This document shows, piece by piece, positions 8,463 through 17,296 of a stretch of DNA of 64,000 bases. Each line of letters begins with the position of its first letter. The stretch's first letter is position 1. The stretch is from CAWJKP01 sp963843465 (GTDB lineage: Bacteria > Planctomycetota > Planctomycetia > Pirellulales > Thermoguttaceae): NCBI GenBank assembly GCA_963843465.1, contig CAWJKP010000007.1:496001-560000 (forward strand), written 5' to 3'. Made by a program: the position numbers and the translations under genes. Under the pieces are notes generated by a model. That model was not told the origin of the DNA and made no database searches. It saw only the letters and a list, made by a program, of their open reading frames with translations.

Positions 8463-8691
8463 TCCCCCATCCCCCTCTCCCTCCGCAACATTATGCATCA
8501 GCTATCACTGCTAGCAGAATTCGACCGTCAAATAAGGACTTACGTCAACAAGGCGTGAAGTTTCGCGCCAGGTCGGCGACCAATCGTGGTAGTCTGGGTC
8601 GATTGCTCCCGATGTGGCAAGACGATTTGGCTGTCAATGCTAGCTGATGCATAATGTTGCTCCGGGAGAGGGTTGGGGTGAGGGGGGATCG
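8463..8691. mobile_element. MITE-like element with long terminal inverted repeats
   Basis: A perfect 20-bp inverted repeat (GCAACATTATGCATCAGCTA at 8485-8504, complement at 8641-8660) encloses about 136 bp of non-coding DNA. Pairing extends imperfectly outward into C-rich/G-rich flanks. No transposase is present. It could be a non-autonomous element or a large structured RNA. Confidence 0.5.
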
Positions 8692-8756
8692 CCAATGTCC
8701 TACGAGCGAACGCGGGCTCTTCCGGTTCTAGCTGCAAACCCGGAGGGGCCGTTGTC

Positions 8757-8841
8757 GTTCGTAGTCCCGCCTTTAAGCGGGTTGATGTTTGTAGTCCCGC
8801 CTTTAGGCGGAATGCCGCCTGAAGGCGGGACTGCGAGCGAT
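8757..8841. repeat. palindromic repeat, GTAGTCCCGCC family
   Basis: Two forward copies of GTAGTCCCGCCTTTA are followed by an inverted copy (GAAGGCGGGACTGC). A related hairpin lies at 28707-28780. It sits between the MITE-like element and the pseudopilin gene. Confidence 0.8.
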
Positions 8842-8952
8842 ACGAATAACCCGCGAGAAGTACGGGCAAGGCGAATTTGCAATCGTCCCGGTGAATTGAT
8901 AAACTGCCAGCGGGAGAGGGGAGCGGCTTGATCACTGCCAAAAGGAGGTGAC

Positions 8953-9594
8953 ATGAGGATTCCCCGGGCCAGTAGCAAGCGATCCTTCCAGCCTGCGGCC
9001 TTCACCCTGGTCGAGTTGCTGGTGGTGATCGCGATCATCGGTATGTTGATCGCGCTGTTGCTGCCGGCCGTGCAGGCCACGCGGGAAAATGGGCGGCGGA
9101 CGCAGTGCCTCAACAACCTGCACAATATCGGAATCGCCTTGGAGCAATACGTCGACATCCAGGGCGCCCGGGGCGTTTTTCCCAACTGTGCCGACACGCC
9201 CAACCCAACCCCGTCCAGCCCGAATCCCAACAAAGTCTCCGTTGTGAACCCCAACAACCTCCCCAGCCTAGTTACCGTTCTGGGGCCCTTCATCGAAAAT
9301 CAGCTCCAGGCCTTCCAATGCCCGGACGACGGCAATCACCCGGGCGACGCCGGCTACGAACCGGGCGTCCCCTACTACAAGTCTCAGGGTTTGAGCTATG
9401 AGTACAATTGGTCGGGAATGACGCCTTCGCCATTGGTCGCACCGGGGACCCGGCCGCAAATCCTCGACCCCAGCAGGAGCCGCACGGCCCTGAACACTTA
9501 CGTGGTCTGCGACTTCGACTGCTTCCACGCGCCGCCGGGTGACCCCCATGCGCGGTGCTTCCTCTATATGGATGGGCACGCCGACGACCAGTAG
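8953..9594 (+). CDS. DUF1559 pseudopilin-like protein with H-X9-DG tail
   Basis: The N-terminus carries a type IV prepilin cleavage and methylation motif (FTLVELLVVIAIIGMLIALLLPAV), followed by the DUF1559-type segment RRTQCLNNLHNIGIAL. The C-terminus ends in the H-X9-DG motif (HARCFLYMDGHAD). At 213 residues it is shorter than typical DUF1559 proteins, whose central domain is usually longer. These are large paralogous families in planctomycetes and presumably use the type II secretion or pilus machinery. A GGAGG site precedes the ATG. The next gene follows by 45 nt and may be co-transcribed. Confidence 0.88.
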   Translation: MRIPRASSKRSFQPAAFTLVELLVVIAIIGMLIALLLPAVQATRENGRRTQCLNNLHNIGIALEQYVDIQGARGVFPNCADTPNPTPSSPNPNKVSVVNPNNLPSLVTVLGPFIENQLQAFQCPDDGNHPGDAGYEPGVPYYKSQGLSYEYNWSGMTPSPLVAPGTRPQILDPSRSRTALNTYVVCDFDCFHAPPGDPHARCFLYMDGHADDQ

Positions 9595-9639
9595 GATTGC
9601 CCAATTTCTTCTCTTCCCGGCTCTCCAGGAGCATCGGCC

Positions 9640-10278
9640 ATGAAAAGAATGGTGACGCTGGCGATTGCGATCGTGGTTCTCATCACGGTCACCTCGGTCT
9701 GGGCCTATCGCCGGCATCGCGTCGATCCCCAGGTGCAACAGATCGTGCAAGCGCAGAAAAAGGCCTTCGACGACCAGCTTACGGACGAACAGCGCGCGGC
9801 GATGTTCAACCAGTTCCGGGGCCAGATGCGGAATCTCTCCGATAGCCAGCGACGGGAGGCATTCGGCCAGATGCGGCCCCTTTTCCAACGCCGCGCGAAC
9901 GAGCGGATGGCCGCCTATTGCCAGATGACAAAAGATCAGAGGATGGCTTATCTTAATCAGCAGATCGCCGAACTGCAAAGACGGCAAGAGGAGAGGGAAG
10001 CTCGCCAGGCCGCCGAGGCCCAAGGCGCCAGCAACGCCCAGGATGGCAGCAGCTCCCAAAACGGCAACGCCCAAAACGGCAATGGCGGCCGCGGCGGACC
10101 GGGCGGCGTCGGGAACCGCTTCAACCAGGACGCCCGCAATCAAAGGCGCGATCAGCGGCTGAACAACTCGACGCCCGAGCAGCGAGCCCAGCGGACCGTC
10201 TTCGTCCAGGAGTTCCGGCAGCAGTGCCAGGCGCAAGGCGTGACGCCGCCGAGGTATGGCGGTGGCGGCCGATTCTAA
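9640..10278 (+). CDS. membrane-anchored Gln/Asn-rich protein next to the DUF1559 gene
   Basis: The 212-residue product has an N-terminal membrane helix (MVTLAIAIVVLITVTSVWAY), a helical Gln/Arg-rich middle with a LTDEQRAAMF motif resembling the LTxxQ repeat, and a low-complexity Asn/Gly-rich segment before a basic C-terminus. A CCAGGAGC site precedes the ATG. Similar proteins accompany DUF1559 pseudopilins in planctomycetes, so a shared role at the envelope is plausible. No enzymatic motif is visible. Confidence 0.75.
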   Translation: MKRMVTLAIAIVVLITVTSVWAYRRHRVDPQVQQIVQAQKKAFDDQLTDEQRAAMFNQFRGQMRNLSDSQRREAFGQMRPLFQRRANERMAAYCQMTKDQRMAYLNQQIAELQRRQEEREARQAAEAQGASNAQDGSSSQNGNAQNGNGGRGGPGGVGNRFNQDARNQRRDQRLNNSTPEQRAQRTVFVQEFRQQCQAQGVTPPRYGGGGRF

Positions 10279-10300
10279 GTGGGTGCGCGCAATCGAAACC

Positions 10301-10349
10301 CGAAGCGTAAGCGAGGGTAAGTCCCTTCGCCGTCCTCGCTTACGCTTCG
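10301..10349. repeat. palindromic repeat, CGAAGC-AAGCGAGGG family
   Basis: A perfect 16-bp stem (CGAAGCGTAAGCGAGG at 10301-10316, complement at 10334-10349) lies between two convergent genes. This suits a bidirectional terminator. Confidence 0.85.
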
Positions 10350-10416
10350 CGCTTATGATGGGCCCGTGAATAAGCCAATAACGTTGCTTCTGAGCCGCCA
10401 CACTAGCCACCGACCA

Positions 10417-13400
10417 CTAGCCACTGGCCAGCGGCCATCGCAGCACTACTTCCACCGCGGCCCCTTCCGGCACGACGACCGCCTGCGCAAAGGTCAGACG
10501 GACCTCGTCGTCGTGCTGGCGGACGGCGACCGCCACCGGCCGCTGGGCCACGGTGACGACAGCGGTCGCCGGCGCGGGCGTGGGCAGGGCCAATACCAGC
10601 TCCGCCAGCCGTAAGCGGCCGTGGCGGACCTCGATGCGGGCGGTCTGCTCGTGCGGCTGCCGACGTTGGACGAACAGCCCCCAGCCCTCCGGCGCCGTGT
10701 AGAACGAACGGTGATCCTCCGGCTGCCAGCGGGGCTTGAAGCCGAGCACTCCCTGGGGACCGTCCAGGACGAGACCCTGGGAGGCCAACAACAGCGACCA
10801 GGAGCTCATCGCGCGGGCGTAGAACTTGCCGCACTCCAGCTCGTTGTAGGGATTGCCGCCGGGACCGGAGTTCAGGCCGTCGCGGCGGCGGCCGTCGTAA
10901 CGGCTGCGTGCGGTGCGGACGATCCGCCGGGCCTCGTCGAGGAGTCCTTCGTAGATCATCGCCCCGGCGGCGGCGTATTCGATGCCGGTCCAGACTTCGT
11001 CGGCGTAGAGGATGAACGGCTTGGGCCGGCCGCCCTGCGGCCAGGTGCAGATCAGCAGCCCGCCTTCGTCGTCGGGGATGTAGCGCCTGGGATCCTGGCG
11101 GAAGCCGGCGAAGTTCTCGCGGAAGTTGTGCCGGCTGATCGCCCGGAGAGCCTGCTTGACGTGCTCGGCCGGATAGAGGTAGCCGAGGTTGAGCATGTGG
11201 GCCCACCATTGTCCCAACAACTGGTCGGCATGGCAGCCGGTATCGTAGTCGCTGGCCGGCTTGGGGTCGGGAATCTGAATGTAGTACTGGCCGTTCCAGA
11301 GTTTCCGCTGCTGGTTCTTCATGCCCGCCTCGCGCACCAGGCGCCAGCGCCGGGCGCTGGCCGGGTCGTTCATCGCCAGGGCCATCCGCTGGCCGGCCGC
11401 CAGGGCGCTGAGGTACTGCGAGCCGATGAAAGTGTTGGCCCCGGAGACGGCCGTATCGTAGGTGTTCCACTGCGGCCCGGCGGGCACGCCGTCGCGATCC
11501 GCGTCGATGGCCTCGATCAGCCAGTCCACGGCCTTCCGCACGCCGGGCCAGATCTTGGTGAGGAAAGCCGCGTCCGGGCTGAGCAGGTGCTCGCGGAGGG
11601 CCGCCTCGATGCAGGCGCAGTGCCCGTCGATGAACGCTCCGTGTGCCGCGTGCTCGCGGTGCGAGGTCTCGCCGTTGGGATGGAGGAAGGTGATGAAGTT
11701 GGAGACCCGCATGTTCCGCCCGATCTCGGGAAAGAGCCGGGCGTGGCTCTGGGCGTAATTCCAAACGTGCGTGCAGTTCAAGGGGCAACAGCCGTAACTG
11801 CCTTCGAAGCCGCCGAAGTAGCCGTCTTCCGACCAGAAGCAGGTGGGACCGCGAAAGATCACGCTCTGCGAAGTGACCGCGTCGAGGAACTCCTCGGGCA
11901 AGTTCGACTCGTAGACGGTTTGCTGGTAGAGCCTGGTCCGCTGCCAGAGACCCTCGATGTTCCGCGCCACGTGACGGGCGACGGCCGTCGCATCGAGCCA
12001 CCGCCGCGCGTAGAGATTGCCCGGGTGCCCAAAGCGCTCGACGTTGGGGAAGTGCCAGGAGAGCACGAAGGTCACGGTGTGCAACTCGCCCGGCTGCAAG
12101 AGGAAGGGCACTCCCAGGGCCCCGTTGACGGTCTCGCCCGGCGGGCTCACCGCCTCCTCGACGGCGGGCTTGCCGGCGGCCGGATTGGCGACGAAGGCCG
12201 CCAGCTCCTGGTCGGTGGTCCAGCCGGGCAGGGCCACGGCGCGGGCATCGAGCGCCGCCAGGGACATGGTGCCCCAACCCGGCGAGCCCGGCACGAGGCT
12301 TTGACCAGCCTTCAGCGTTTCACCGCGCGACGCCAACGCCAGGGCGGCGCCCCAGCTCCAAGGCAGTTTCGCCGCCAGCACCAGCAGGATCCGGCCCTTG
12401 CCCAACGGCCCTTCGATCACCAGCGGATCGCCCTGCGGCGTTCGCACCAACGCCTGGTAGCCATTCTCGCCCGGGCGGAACTCGCCCAGCCGGGTGTAGT
12501 CCGTCACCGGCCATCGCGCGGCCGACTTCAGCTCGGCCGGCGCCTCCGCGGCGGGCACGGCGTCTTGGGCGGGGGTCAGGCGGGCTTCGCTCGGCTGGCC
12601 GAAAACCAGTCGCACGGCCTGGGCCGCCGCCCGCAACGAAGTGCCTTGCCGCAGGAAGGGCTCCGGCGGCAGATCGCAGAAGATGATCTGGTCCACGTTG
12701 ATGTGGCCCCATCCACCGGAGCTGCGATCGACGATCTCGATCGCCGCTTCCTTGCCTTGGAAGTCGGACACGTCCCAGCTTGCCGGTTCCAGGGCCTCGC
12801 GATCCTTGCCCGTCGCCGTGCGGACCACCTTGCCGTCGACCAGCAGATTGACGCACGTTTCGTGACGGTGGCTCCCGCCGCCGATGAGAAAACCGACGTA
12901 GCGGCGCGTGATGCGGAACTTCTTCGAGGTCGCCGTCCCCTGCGGCGCGTCGCCGTCGAGGAACGTATTGACCAGGCCGTGTCCGACAAAGCCGCTGACG
13001 GGCTGCTGGCCGGGCAGCGTGCCGTGGGCCGGACCTTTGCCGAAGGCCGTGCCGGTGATCGTCCAGCCGGCGTAGTCCTTCTTCTCGAAGTCCTCGAAGA
13101 CCTCGCCGACGGCCGCCAACTCCGCGTGCTCGGCGCGGAGGGCCGCGATCGACCGCAGAAAACCCGGCCCGACGCCTTCGACGAGCAAGACGCCGCCGCT
13201 TTGGGCGACGCGGGCCAGGGTGTCGGCCGTCTCGGCGGTCAAACCGGCCCCGCCTCCGAGCCAGGCCATCTCCCCGCCCGCGGCCTCCTGGCCGCTGGAC
13301 TGGCGGACCTTGATCGGCCCGGGCTGCACCGGATCGGGCGATTGCCCCATCGTCACGGCCACCAGGCCCTCTTCGCGGAGCACCTGGTTGCGGTTGCCGC

Positions 13401-14091
13401 CGTAGCCGCCGAACCGCACTCCTTGGATACCGGCGTCCCCGCGGCTGCCGACCGCGTTCTGGAGCGAGGCCGACAGTGCAACCTCGGCCGCCGTGCGGCC
13501 CGGGTTGTGTGCCGTGAGGCGGAAAATGGCGCAGGGAATCGACGAGTTGGCCGTATCCAGCGGGATCAGCGGGTTGAGAGCTTCCAGACGGACCTGTACC
13601 GGGAGGGCCGGGTCGGCGAAGCTGAGCCGCGCGATGGGGTACCCGCCTTCGTATTCCAAGGAGGCCATCGGCTCAAGCGACCTCTCGGCCGCCGTTTGCA
13701 ACACGCGGACGACGGTCCGCCCGGCAGTCCGGGCGCGGACGGCGAAGAGACTGTCGGGAATCCGCGGCTCGCTCAAATTGTTGAAGATCTGCCAGACGGC
13801 CAGGCGTCCCTGGCCGTCCAGCCAGATGCTGCCCGTGCCGATGCCGCCCAGGGGCATGGCGACCGCCTCCAGGTGCTTGCCCCGATAGACTCGCGGCGGC
13901 GTGAGCGGATAGGCTCGCGGGCCGGGCGGCGGCGTGAGCGGCTCCGCCGGCGACCTGGCCCAAGCCAGCTCGGCCATGAGCGCGGCGCCGGCGGCGCCGG
14001 CCGCCAGTTTTCCCAGGAAGTCGCGGCGGCTGACGTCCGTCAACGGGACATTTCCGCAACGTCCACCACAACAGCGGCATTGATCAGACAT
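10417..14091 (-). CDS. Tat-exported GH116-family glycosidase (GBA2-like) with inserted beta-sandwich
   Basis: A 1224-residue protein with a Tat signal (SRRDFLGKLAAGAAGAALMA). The N-terminal region (AMPLGGIGTGSIWLDGQG, WQIFNN) and the C-terminal alpha-toroid match the GH116/DUF608 glucosylceramidase family. By comparison with human GBA2, the nucleophile corresponds to Glu763 in GGFEGSYG and the acid/base to Asp1031 in YADEVWTG; both are present. Around residues 340-480 an extra domain (FEDFEKKDYAGWTITG ... GHINVDQI) resembles the beta-sandwich found next to GH32 enzymes. The likely reaction is hydrolysis of beta-glucosides or beta-xylosides; the substrate is unknown. The gene is monocistronic between palindromic repeats. 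Confidence 0.9.
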   Translation of the reverse strand: MSDQCRCCGGRCGNVPLTDVSRRDFLGKLAAGAAGAALMAELAWARSPAEPLTPPPGPRAYPLTPPRVYRGKHLEAVAMPLGGIGTGSIWLDGQGRLAVWQIFNNLSEPRIPDSLFAVRARTAGRTVVRVLQTAAERSLEPMASLEYEGGYPIARLSFADPALPVQVRLEALNPLIPLDTANSSIPCAIFRLTAHNPGRTAAEVALSASLQNAVGSRGDAGIQGVRFGGYGGNRNQVLREEGLVAVTMGQSPDPVQPGPIKVRQSSGQEAAGGEMAWLGGGAGLTAETADTLARVAQSGGVLLVEGVGPGFLRSIAALRAEHAELAAVGEVFEDFEKKDYAGWTITGTAFGKGPAHGTLPGQQPVSGFVGHGLVNTFLDGDAPQGTATSKKFRITRRYVGFLIGGGSHRHETCVNLLVDGKVVRTATGKDREALEPASWDVSDFQGKEAAIEIVDRSSGGWGHINVDQIIFCDLPPEPFLRQGTSLRAAAQAVRLVFGQPSEARLTPAQDAVPAAEAPAELKSAARWPVTDYTRLGEFRPGENGYQALVRTPQGDPLVIEGPLGKGRILLVLAAKLPWSWGAALALASRGETLKAGQSLVPGSPGWGTMSLAALDARAVALPGWTTDQELAAFVANPAAGKPAVEEAVSPPGETVNGALGVPFLLQPGELHTVTFVLSWHFPNVERFGHPGNLYARRWLDATAVARHVARNIEGLWQRTRLYQQTVYESNLPEEFLDAVTSQSVIFRGPTCFWSEDGYFGGFEGSYGCCPLNCTHVWNYAQSHARLFPEIGRNMRVSNFITFLHPNGETSHREHAAHGAFIDGHCACIEAALREHLLSPDAAFLTKIWPGVRKAVDWLIEAIDADRDGVPAGPQWNTYDTAVSGANTFIGSQYLSALAAGQRMALAMNDPASARRWRLVREAGMKNQQRKLWNGQYYIQIPDPKPASDYDTGCHADQLLGQWWAHMLNLGYLYPAEHVKQALRAISRHNFRENFAGFRQDPRRYIPDDEGGLLICTWPQGGRPKPFILYADEVWTGIEYAAAGAMIYEGLLDEARRIVRTARSRYDGRRRDGLNSGPGGNPYNELECGKFYARAMSSWSLLLASQGLVLDGPQGVLGFKPRWQPEDHRSFYTAPEGWGLFVQRRQPHEQTARIEVRHGRLRLAELVLALPTPAPATAVVTVAQRPVAVAVRQHDDEVRLTFAQAVVVPEGAAVEVVLRWPLASG

Positions 14092-14488
14092 TATCGGCTC
14101 CTTGGAGTGCGGCGACTTGTCGCCGCTTTTGCGGAGTACTGGTCATCAAAAGGCTACGGGGCGGTTCCCCTGGAATAGGCGCCCCCGATCCCTTCCGGGC
14201 CCTCATGGAAAGCGGCGACAAGTCGCCGCACTCCAAAACGTCGCCTGTCCTAAGTCTAGTGGCCCATGTTAACCCAATGCGGGCCGGACCTCAAGTTCCG
14301 GCGCTGACTCGTGCGACGGCACGTCAGCCCGTTGGGGGCGACACTGTTGACACGGCCCGCGCGCCAGGTAAGGATAGAGGAGCGGCGGCAGCCGATTCGC
14401 CCGGCCCGGTGGCCGAAGTCGGCTCGTCTGCCTGCCGCCGCCACGTTTTCCCACCTTCCCTTTCCCTGCCTCTTTTGGAGATGCCGCC
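14092..14488. other. divergent intergenic region, about 400 nt
   Basis: This separates the divergent GH116 and ThuA genes and should hold both promoters. Apart from the GCGGCGACAAGTCGCCGC inverted repeats listed separately I see no gene in it. Confidence 0.5.
14102..14236. repeat. inverted pair of AAGTCGCCGC palindromes
   Basis: TTGGAGTGCGGCGACTTGTC... (14102-14129) and its exact complement (14209-14236) form 28-bp arms, each of which is itself palindromic. A third copy is at 44025-44052. Confidence 0.85.
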
Positions 14489-15358
14489 ATGAATCGCCGT
14501 GACATGCTACGGACTACGGGGGCCGCGGTCCTCGGCCTGTCTGCCTTCCCCCTGCGTTGGGCTGCTGCCGCCGACAAGAAGCCGCAGAAAGTGCTCTACT
14601 TCACCCGCAGCGCCGGTTTCAAGCATTCCGTGGTCACGCGCAAGGATGGCCAACTGGCCCATTCGGAGAAGGTGCTGACCGAGATGGGCCAGAAGGCCGG
14701 CTTCGAGGTGGTCTGCAGCCAGGAAGAGAGCGTCTTCGACGGCGACCTGGACCAGTTCGACCTGATCGCGTTCTACACCACCGGCGACGTGATCTCCCCC
14801 GAGCGCAAGGCGAAGCTGCTCAAATCGATCCACGCCGGCAAGGGCTTCGTCGGCTTCCACTGCGCCACCGACACCTTCCACAGCAAGGGCCGGAGCCTCG
14901 ATCCGTACCTGGCCATGATCGGCGCCGAGTTCACCGGGCACGGGTCGCAGCAGAAGGTGACCATGAAGATCGTTTCACCGGACTTCCCCGGGCTCAAGGG
15001 GCTGGGCGACTCCTTCGCGATGTTGGAAGAGTGGTACACGTTCCACAAGTTCCTCCCCGATCTGCACGTGATCCTGGTCCAGGAGACGCAGGGGATGCAC
15101 GACTCGCTCTACCAGCGCCCGCCGTACCCGGCCACCTGGGCCCGCATGTGCGGCAAGGGCCGCGTCTTCTACACCTCGATGGGCCACCGCGAGGACGTCT
15201 GGACCAGTCCGATCTTCCAACAGATCGCCCTGGGCGGGATCGCCTGGGCTCTGGGCAACGTGGACGCGGACGTGACCCCGAACATCGCCGCCGTCACGCC
15301 CCGGGCCGACGAGAATGGCACACTAGGTGAAGAAGCGCTAGCGACCGCACACGAATAA
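14489..15358 (+). CDS. ThuA-domain protein, Tat-exported
   Basis: The 289-residue product starts with a Tat-type signal (NRRDMLRTTGAAVLGLSAF). The ThuA (trehalose utilisation) fold, a class I glutamine-amidotransferase-like domain, is shown by KVLYFTRSAGFKHSV, FDLIAFYTTGDVIS, GKGFVGFHCATDTFH, GAEFTGHG, LEEWYTF and GRVFYTSMGHREDVW near the end. Such proteins are numerous in planctomycetes beside Gfo/Idh oxidoreductases and are thought to act on sugars, but the activity is not established. A TTTTGGAG site precedes the ATG. Confidence 0.92.
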   Translation: MNRRDMLRTTGAAVLGLSAFPLRWAAAADKKPQKVLYFTRSAGFKHSVVTRKDGQLAHSEKVLTEMGQKAGFEVVCSQEESVFDGDLDQFDLIAFYTTGDVISPERKAKLLKSIHAGKGFVGFHCATDTFHSKGRSLDPYLAMIGAEFTGHGSQQKVTMKIVSPDFPGLKGLGDSFAMLEEWYTFHKFLPDLHVILVQETQGMHDSLYQRPPYPATWARMCGKGRVFYTSMGHREDVWTSPIFQQIALGGIAWALGNVDADVTPNIAAVTPRADENGTLGEEALATAHE

Positions 15359-15373
15359 GTTGGACAAGCTTTT

Positions 15374-15562
15374 GTGGTGCAGGCGTCCCGCCTGCCCGTA
15401 GAAACGCAGGCGTAACACCTGCCCCAAGAAACGCAGGCGTAACACCTGCCCGTAGAAACGCAGGCGTAACACCTGCCCGTAGAAACGCAGGCGTAACACC
15501 TGCCCGTAGAAACGCAGGCGTAACACCTGCCCCAAGAAACGCAGGCGGGACGCCTGCACCAC
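15374..15562. repeat. tandem array of seven 27-bp palindromic units
   Basis: Units start at 15374, 15401, 15428, 15455, 15482, 15509 and 15536. The five inner units read GCAGGCGTAACACCTGC with linkers CCCGTAGAAAC or CCCCAAGAAAC. The first and last units are GCAGGCGTCCCGCCTGC and its complement, so the array is bounded by inverted ends (TTGTGGTGCAGGCG ... and its complement). The linkers are too short for CRISPR spacers. Confidence 0.9.
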
Positions 15563-15619
15563 AAGCGACAAGGGCTGATTTCGTTGCTTTTGTCTCATTT
15601 CCCTGGAGGAGGCTCTGCG

Positions 15620-16243
15620 ATGCTGGGTGTTTCGTTGGATGTCGACGGCTACCTTGGCCGTCTGAAGGCGGAATTGGACCGGGTCGACCGCGACGACGTG
15701 GTCCGCTGGGGCGACCTGCTCTACCAGGCATGGGACGAGGGCCGCTTCGTCTTCATCTTCGGCAACGGCGGCTCCGCCTGCACGGCCTCGCACTTCGCCG
15801 AAGACCTGGGCAAGAACTGCCTCTGCCAGAGCGACGTCCGCGACGAGACGGCCCGGCGGTTGAAGGTCCTGAGCCTCACCGACAACGTGGGCTGGATCAC
15901 CGCCCTGGGCAACGACCTGGGCTACGACGAGATCTTCGCCCAGCAGCTCATCCAGTACGCCCGGCCGGGCGATCTGGCGATCGCCATCAGCGGTTCGGGG
16001 AACAGCCCCAACGTGATCAAGGCCGTGGATTGGGCCAATCGCCACGGGGTGGTGACCTTCGGCCTGACCGGCTTCGACGGCGGCAAGCTGAAGAAGCTCC
16101 AGAGTGCCGGGATCCACGTCGCGTTGGACGACATGGCGATGGTCGAGAGCGTCCACGTCTGCCTCGGCCACTGGGTGGTCGACGATCTCTATGCCCGGCT
16201 CAATCGCAGCGGGAGATATCAGAAGTCGGCGGTCAGCGGATGA
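15620..16243 (+). CDS. SIS-domain phosphosugar isomerase, GmhA-like
   Basis: The 207-residue SIS protein has FIFGNGGSACTASHFAEDLGK, the GmhA/DiaA-type phosphosugar-binding start, then LTDNVGWITALGND, GDLAIAISGSGNSPNVIKAV and a C-terminal GHWVVDDLY. This is closest to phosphoheptose isomerase (sedoheptulose-7-phosphate to D-glycero-D-manno-heptose-7-phosphate), but other ketose/aldose phosphates or a regulatory role are possible, since no heptose genes lie nearby. The ATG at 15620 is chosen for the CTGGAGGAGG site 8 nt upstream; an ATG at 15584 lacks one. A palindromic repeat follows the stop. Confidence 0.85.
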   Translation: MLGVSLDVDGYLGRLKAELDRVDRDDVVRWGDLLYQAWDEGRFVFIFGNGGSACTASHFAEDLGKNCLCQSDVRDETARRLKVLSLTDNVGWITALGNDLGYDEIFAQQLIQYARPGDLAIAISGSGNSPNVIKAVDWANRHGVVTFGLTGFDGGKLKKLQSAGIHVALDDMAMVESVHVCLGHWVVDDLYARLNRSGRYQKSAVSG

Positions 16244-16267
16244 GCGATAAGGATCGGCGAGTAAACA

Positions 16268-16354
16268 AGTGTCGCCCTTCGCTCCGCGAAAGCTGCGTTA
16301 TCCCCGATTGATTCGCCGCAGCCCGCCTACTTTCGCGGAGCGAAAGGCGACACT
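16268..16354. repeat. palindromic repeat, TTTCGCGGAGCGAAAGGCGAC family
   Basis: 25-bp arms with one mismatch (16268-16292 and 16330-16354). A second hairpin of the family is at 23952-24004. Confidence 0.85.
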
Positions 16355-16442
16355 CATTGATTTTCCGATCCTAAGGGGCCAAGTGTCAGCAATTCGAGGT
16401 CACCCGGCACAACACTCATGGGGGATCGATTGCGCGAAGATC

Positions 16443-16826
16443 CTACGCGCCTTTCCGTGTCGCGCGATTTCGTCGATTGCCGGCCTGCTGCCGCTTGGTC
16501 GTTTGCTTAAGCGCGCGCTCGAGTTTGTCGATGGTCGGGACGCTCGGAGTATGCTTGCCGGTTTCGATCCGGCATAGCGTTTCCACGCGGACGCCGGCCC
16601 GCAACGCCAGATCGCGTTGACTCAATCCCGCCGCGACGCGGTCGCGGATGATTTTCCGGGCCAAGCTGGCGCGGGCGTATTGGACGGCCGGATAATTGCC
16701 CTGCGCGTCCGGCGGGGGGATCGGCGGCAGTTCGCCCGCCTTCGCCAAAGTGGTCAACCGCCCGTACTCGTCGCGCGGCAAGACCACGTAAGGTTTTCCA
16801 TCCAAAAGGATGGTCTGTGCAGCCAT
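16443..16826 (-). CDS. XRE-family HTH protein, antitoxin-like
   Basis: The 127-residue protein starts with a short beta-rich segment (TILLDGKPYVVLPRDEYGRL) typical of antitoxins of the RelB/PHD-linked type, and ends with an XRE helix-turn-helix (DRVAAGLSQRDLALRAGVRVETLCRIETGKHTPSVPTI) plus a basic tail. Such proteins normally pair with a RelE/ParE-like toxin encoded just upstream. No toxin-like ORF is visible between 16827 and 17296, so it is an orphan or a plain regulator. A palindrome at 16927-16942 could be its operator. Confidence 0.8.
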   Translation of the reverse strand: MAAQTILLDGKPYVVLPRDEYGRLTTLAKAGELPPIPPPDAQGNYPAVQYARASLARKIIRDRVAAGLSQRDLALRAGVRVETLCRIETGKHTPSVPTIDKLERALKQTTKRQQAGNRRNRATRKGA

Positions 16827-17296
16827 AGATCACGCTCCGTAAAACCCGTCGCGATGGCCGATTCGTCCGCTGCTTCCGGTGTCAAGACAACCGTAACCGC
16901 GGCGATGCTGATACGTCCAACGGGAATTGACGTATATGTCAACCGCTCAATATAGATTCTTTTCGGGCGGTTTGTCCCTCGCCCCGGTCATAACAGGTCC
17001 TCTCCTGGTCTGAGGCGTCCTGCCCGGCGTACCCTACGCCAGCCCAAGCTCGCCTCTTATTGGCCGGGGGCCGGAGGGAAGAGGACGGTCGTGTCGACAG
17101 CGATCGGTAGGTCGCAAGTGGTTATGGCAGTTGTACTTATGAGAAACGAAATCCCAACCCGGGTTTCTGAGGAAAATTCAGTTTGGTCCAGTTCTGCTAC
17201 TGGCCTGTTGCCAGGGAGGCCGAAGATGTTACACTAGTAGTGTCCGGTGCCGCTTGTCGGCTCGATATGGCCTGCCCAGCCGGACCTCATAGTCTT
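16827..17296. other. 470-nt spacer upstream of the HTH gene
   Basis: It contains the TTGAC palindrome listed separately. Plus-strand ORFs here are antisense to the DUF3800 gene or lack any motif. I see no toxin gene. Confidence 0.4.
16927..16942 (-). promoter_or_regulatory. palindrome TTGAC-N6-GTCAA upstream of the HTH gene
   Basis: The perfect 5-bp inverted repeat around ATATAC lies about 100 nt upstream of the HTH start on the minus strand, and its TTGACA half could also be a -35 box. Operator function is a guess from symmetry and position. Confidence 0.3.

Noticed and set aside
10621..14178. A 1185-residue plus-strand open frame opposite the GH116 gene.
   Set aside because: It is a high-GC antisense shadow: low-complexity Arg/Gly/Val composition, no domains, and the opposite frame is a clear GH116 enzyme.
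15374..15562. The tandem array as a CRISPR.
   Set aside because: The 10-11-nt linkers come in only two versions and are far shorter than spacers, units are palindromic, and no cas genes are present.
15169..15731. Minus-strand ORFs of 131-145 residues with repeating RCYACVSTG or GVTPAFLRA blocks.
   Set aside because: They are translations of the 27-bp tandem array.
16754..16942. A 62-residue minus-strand ORF as a toxin paired with the HTH protein at 16443.
   Set aside because: No RelE/ParE-like pattern is visible, and it overlaps the antitoxin start in another frame.
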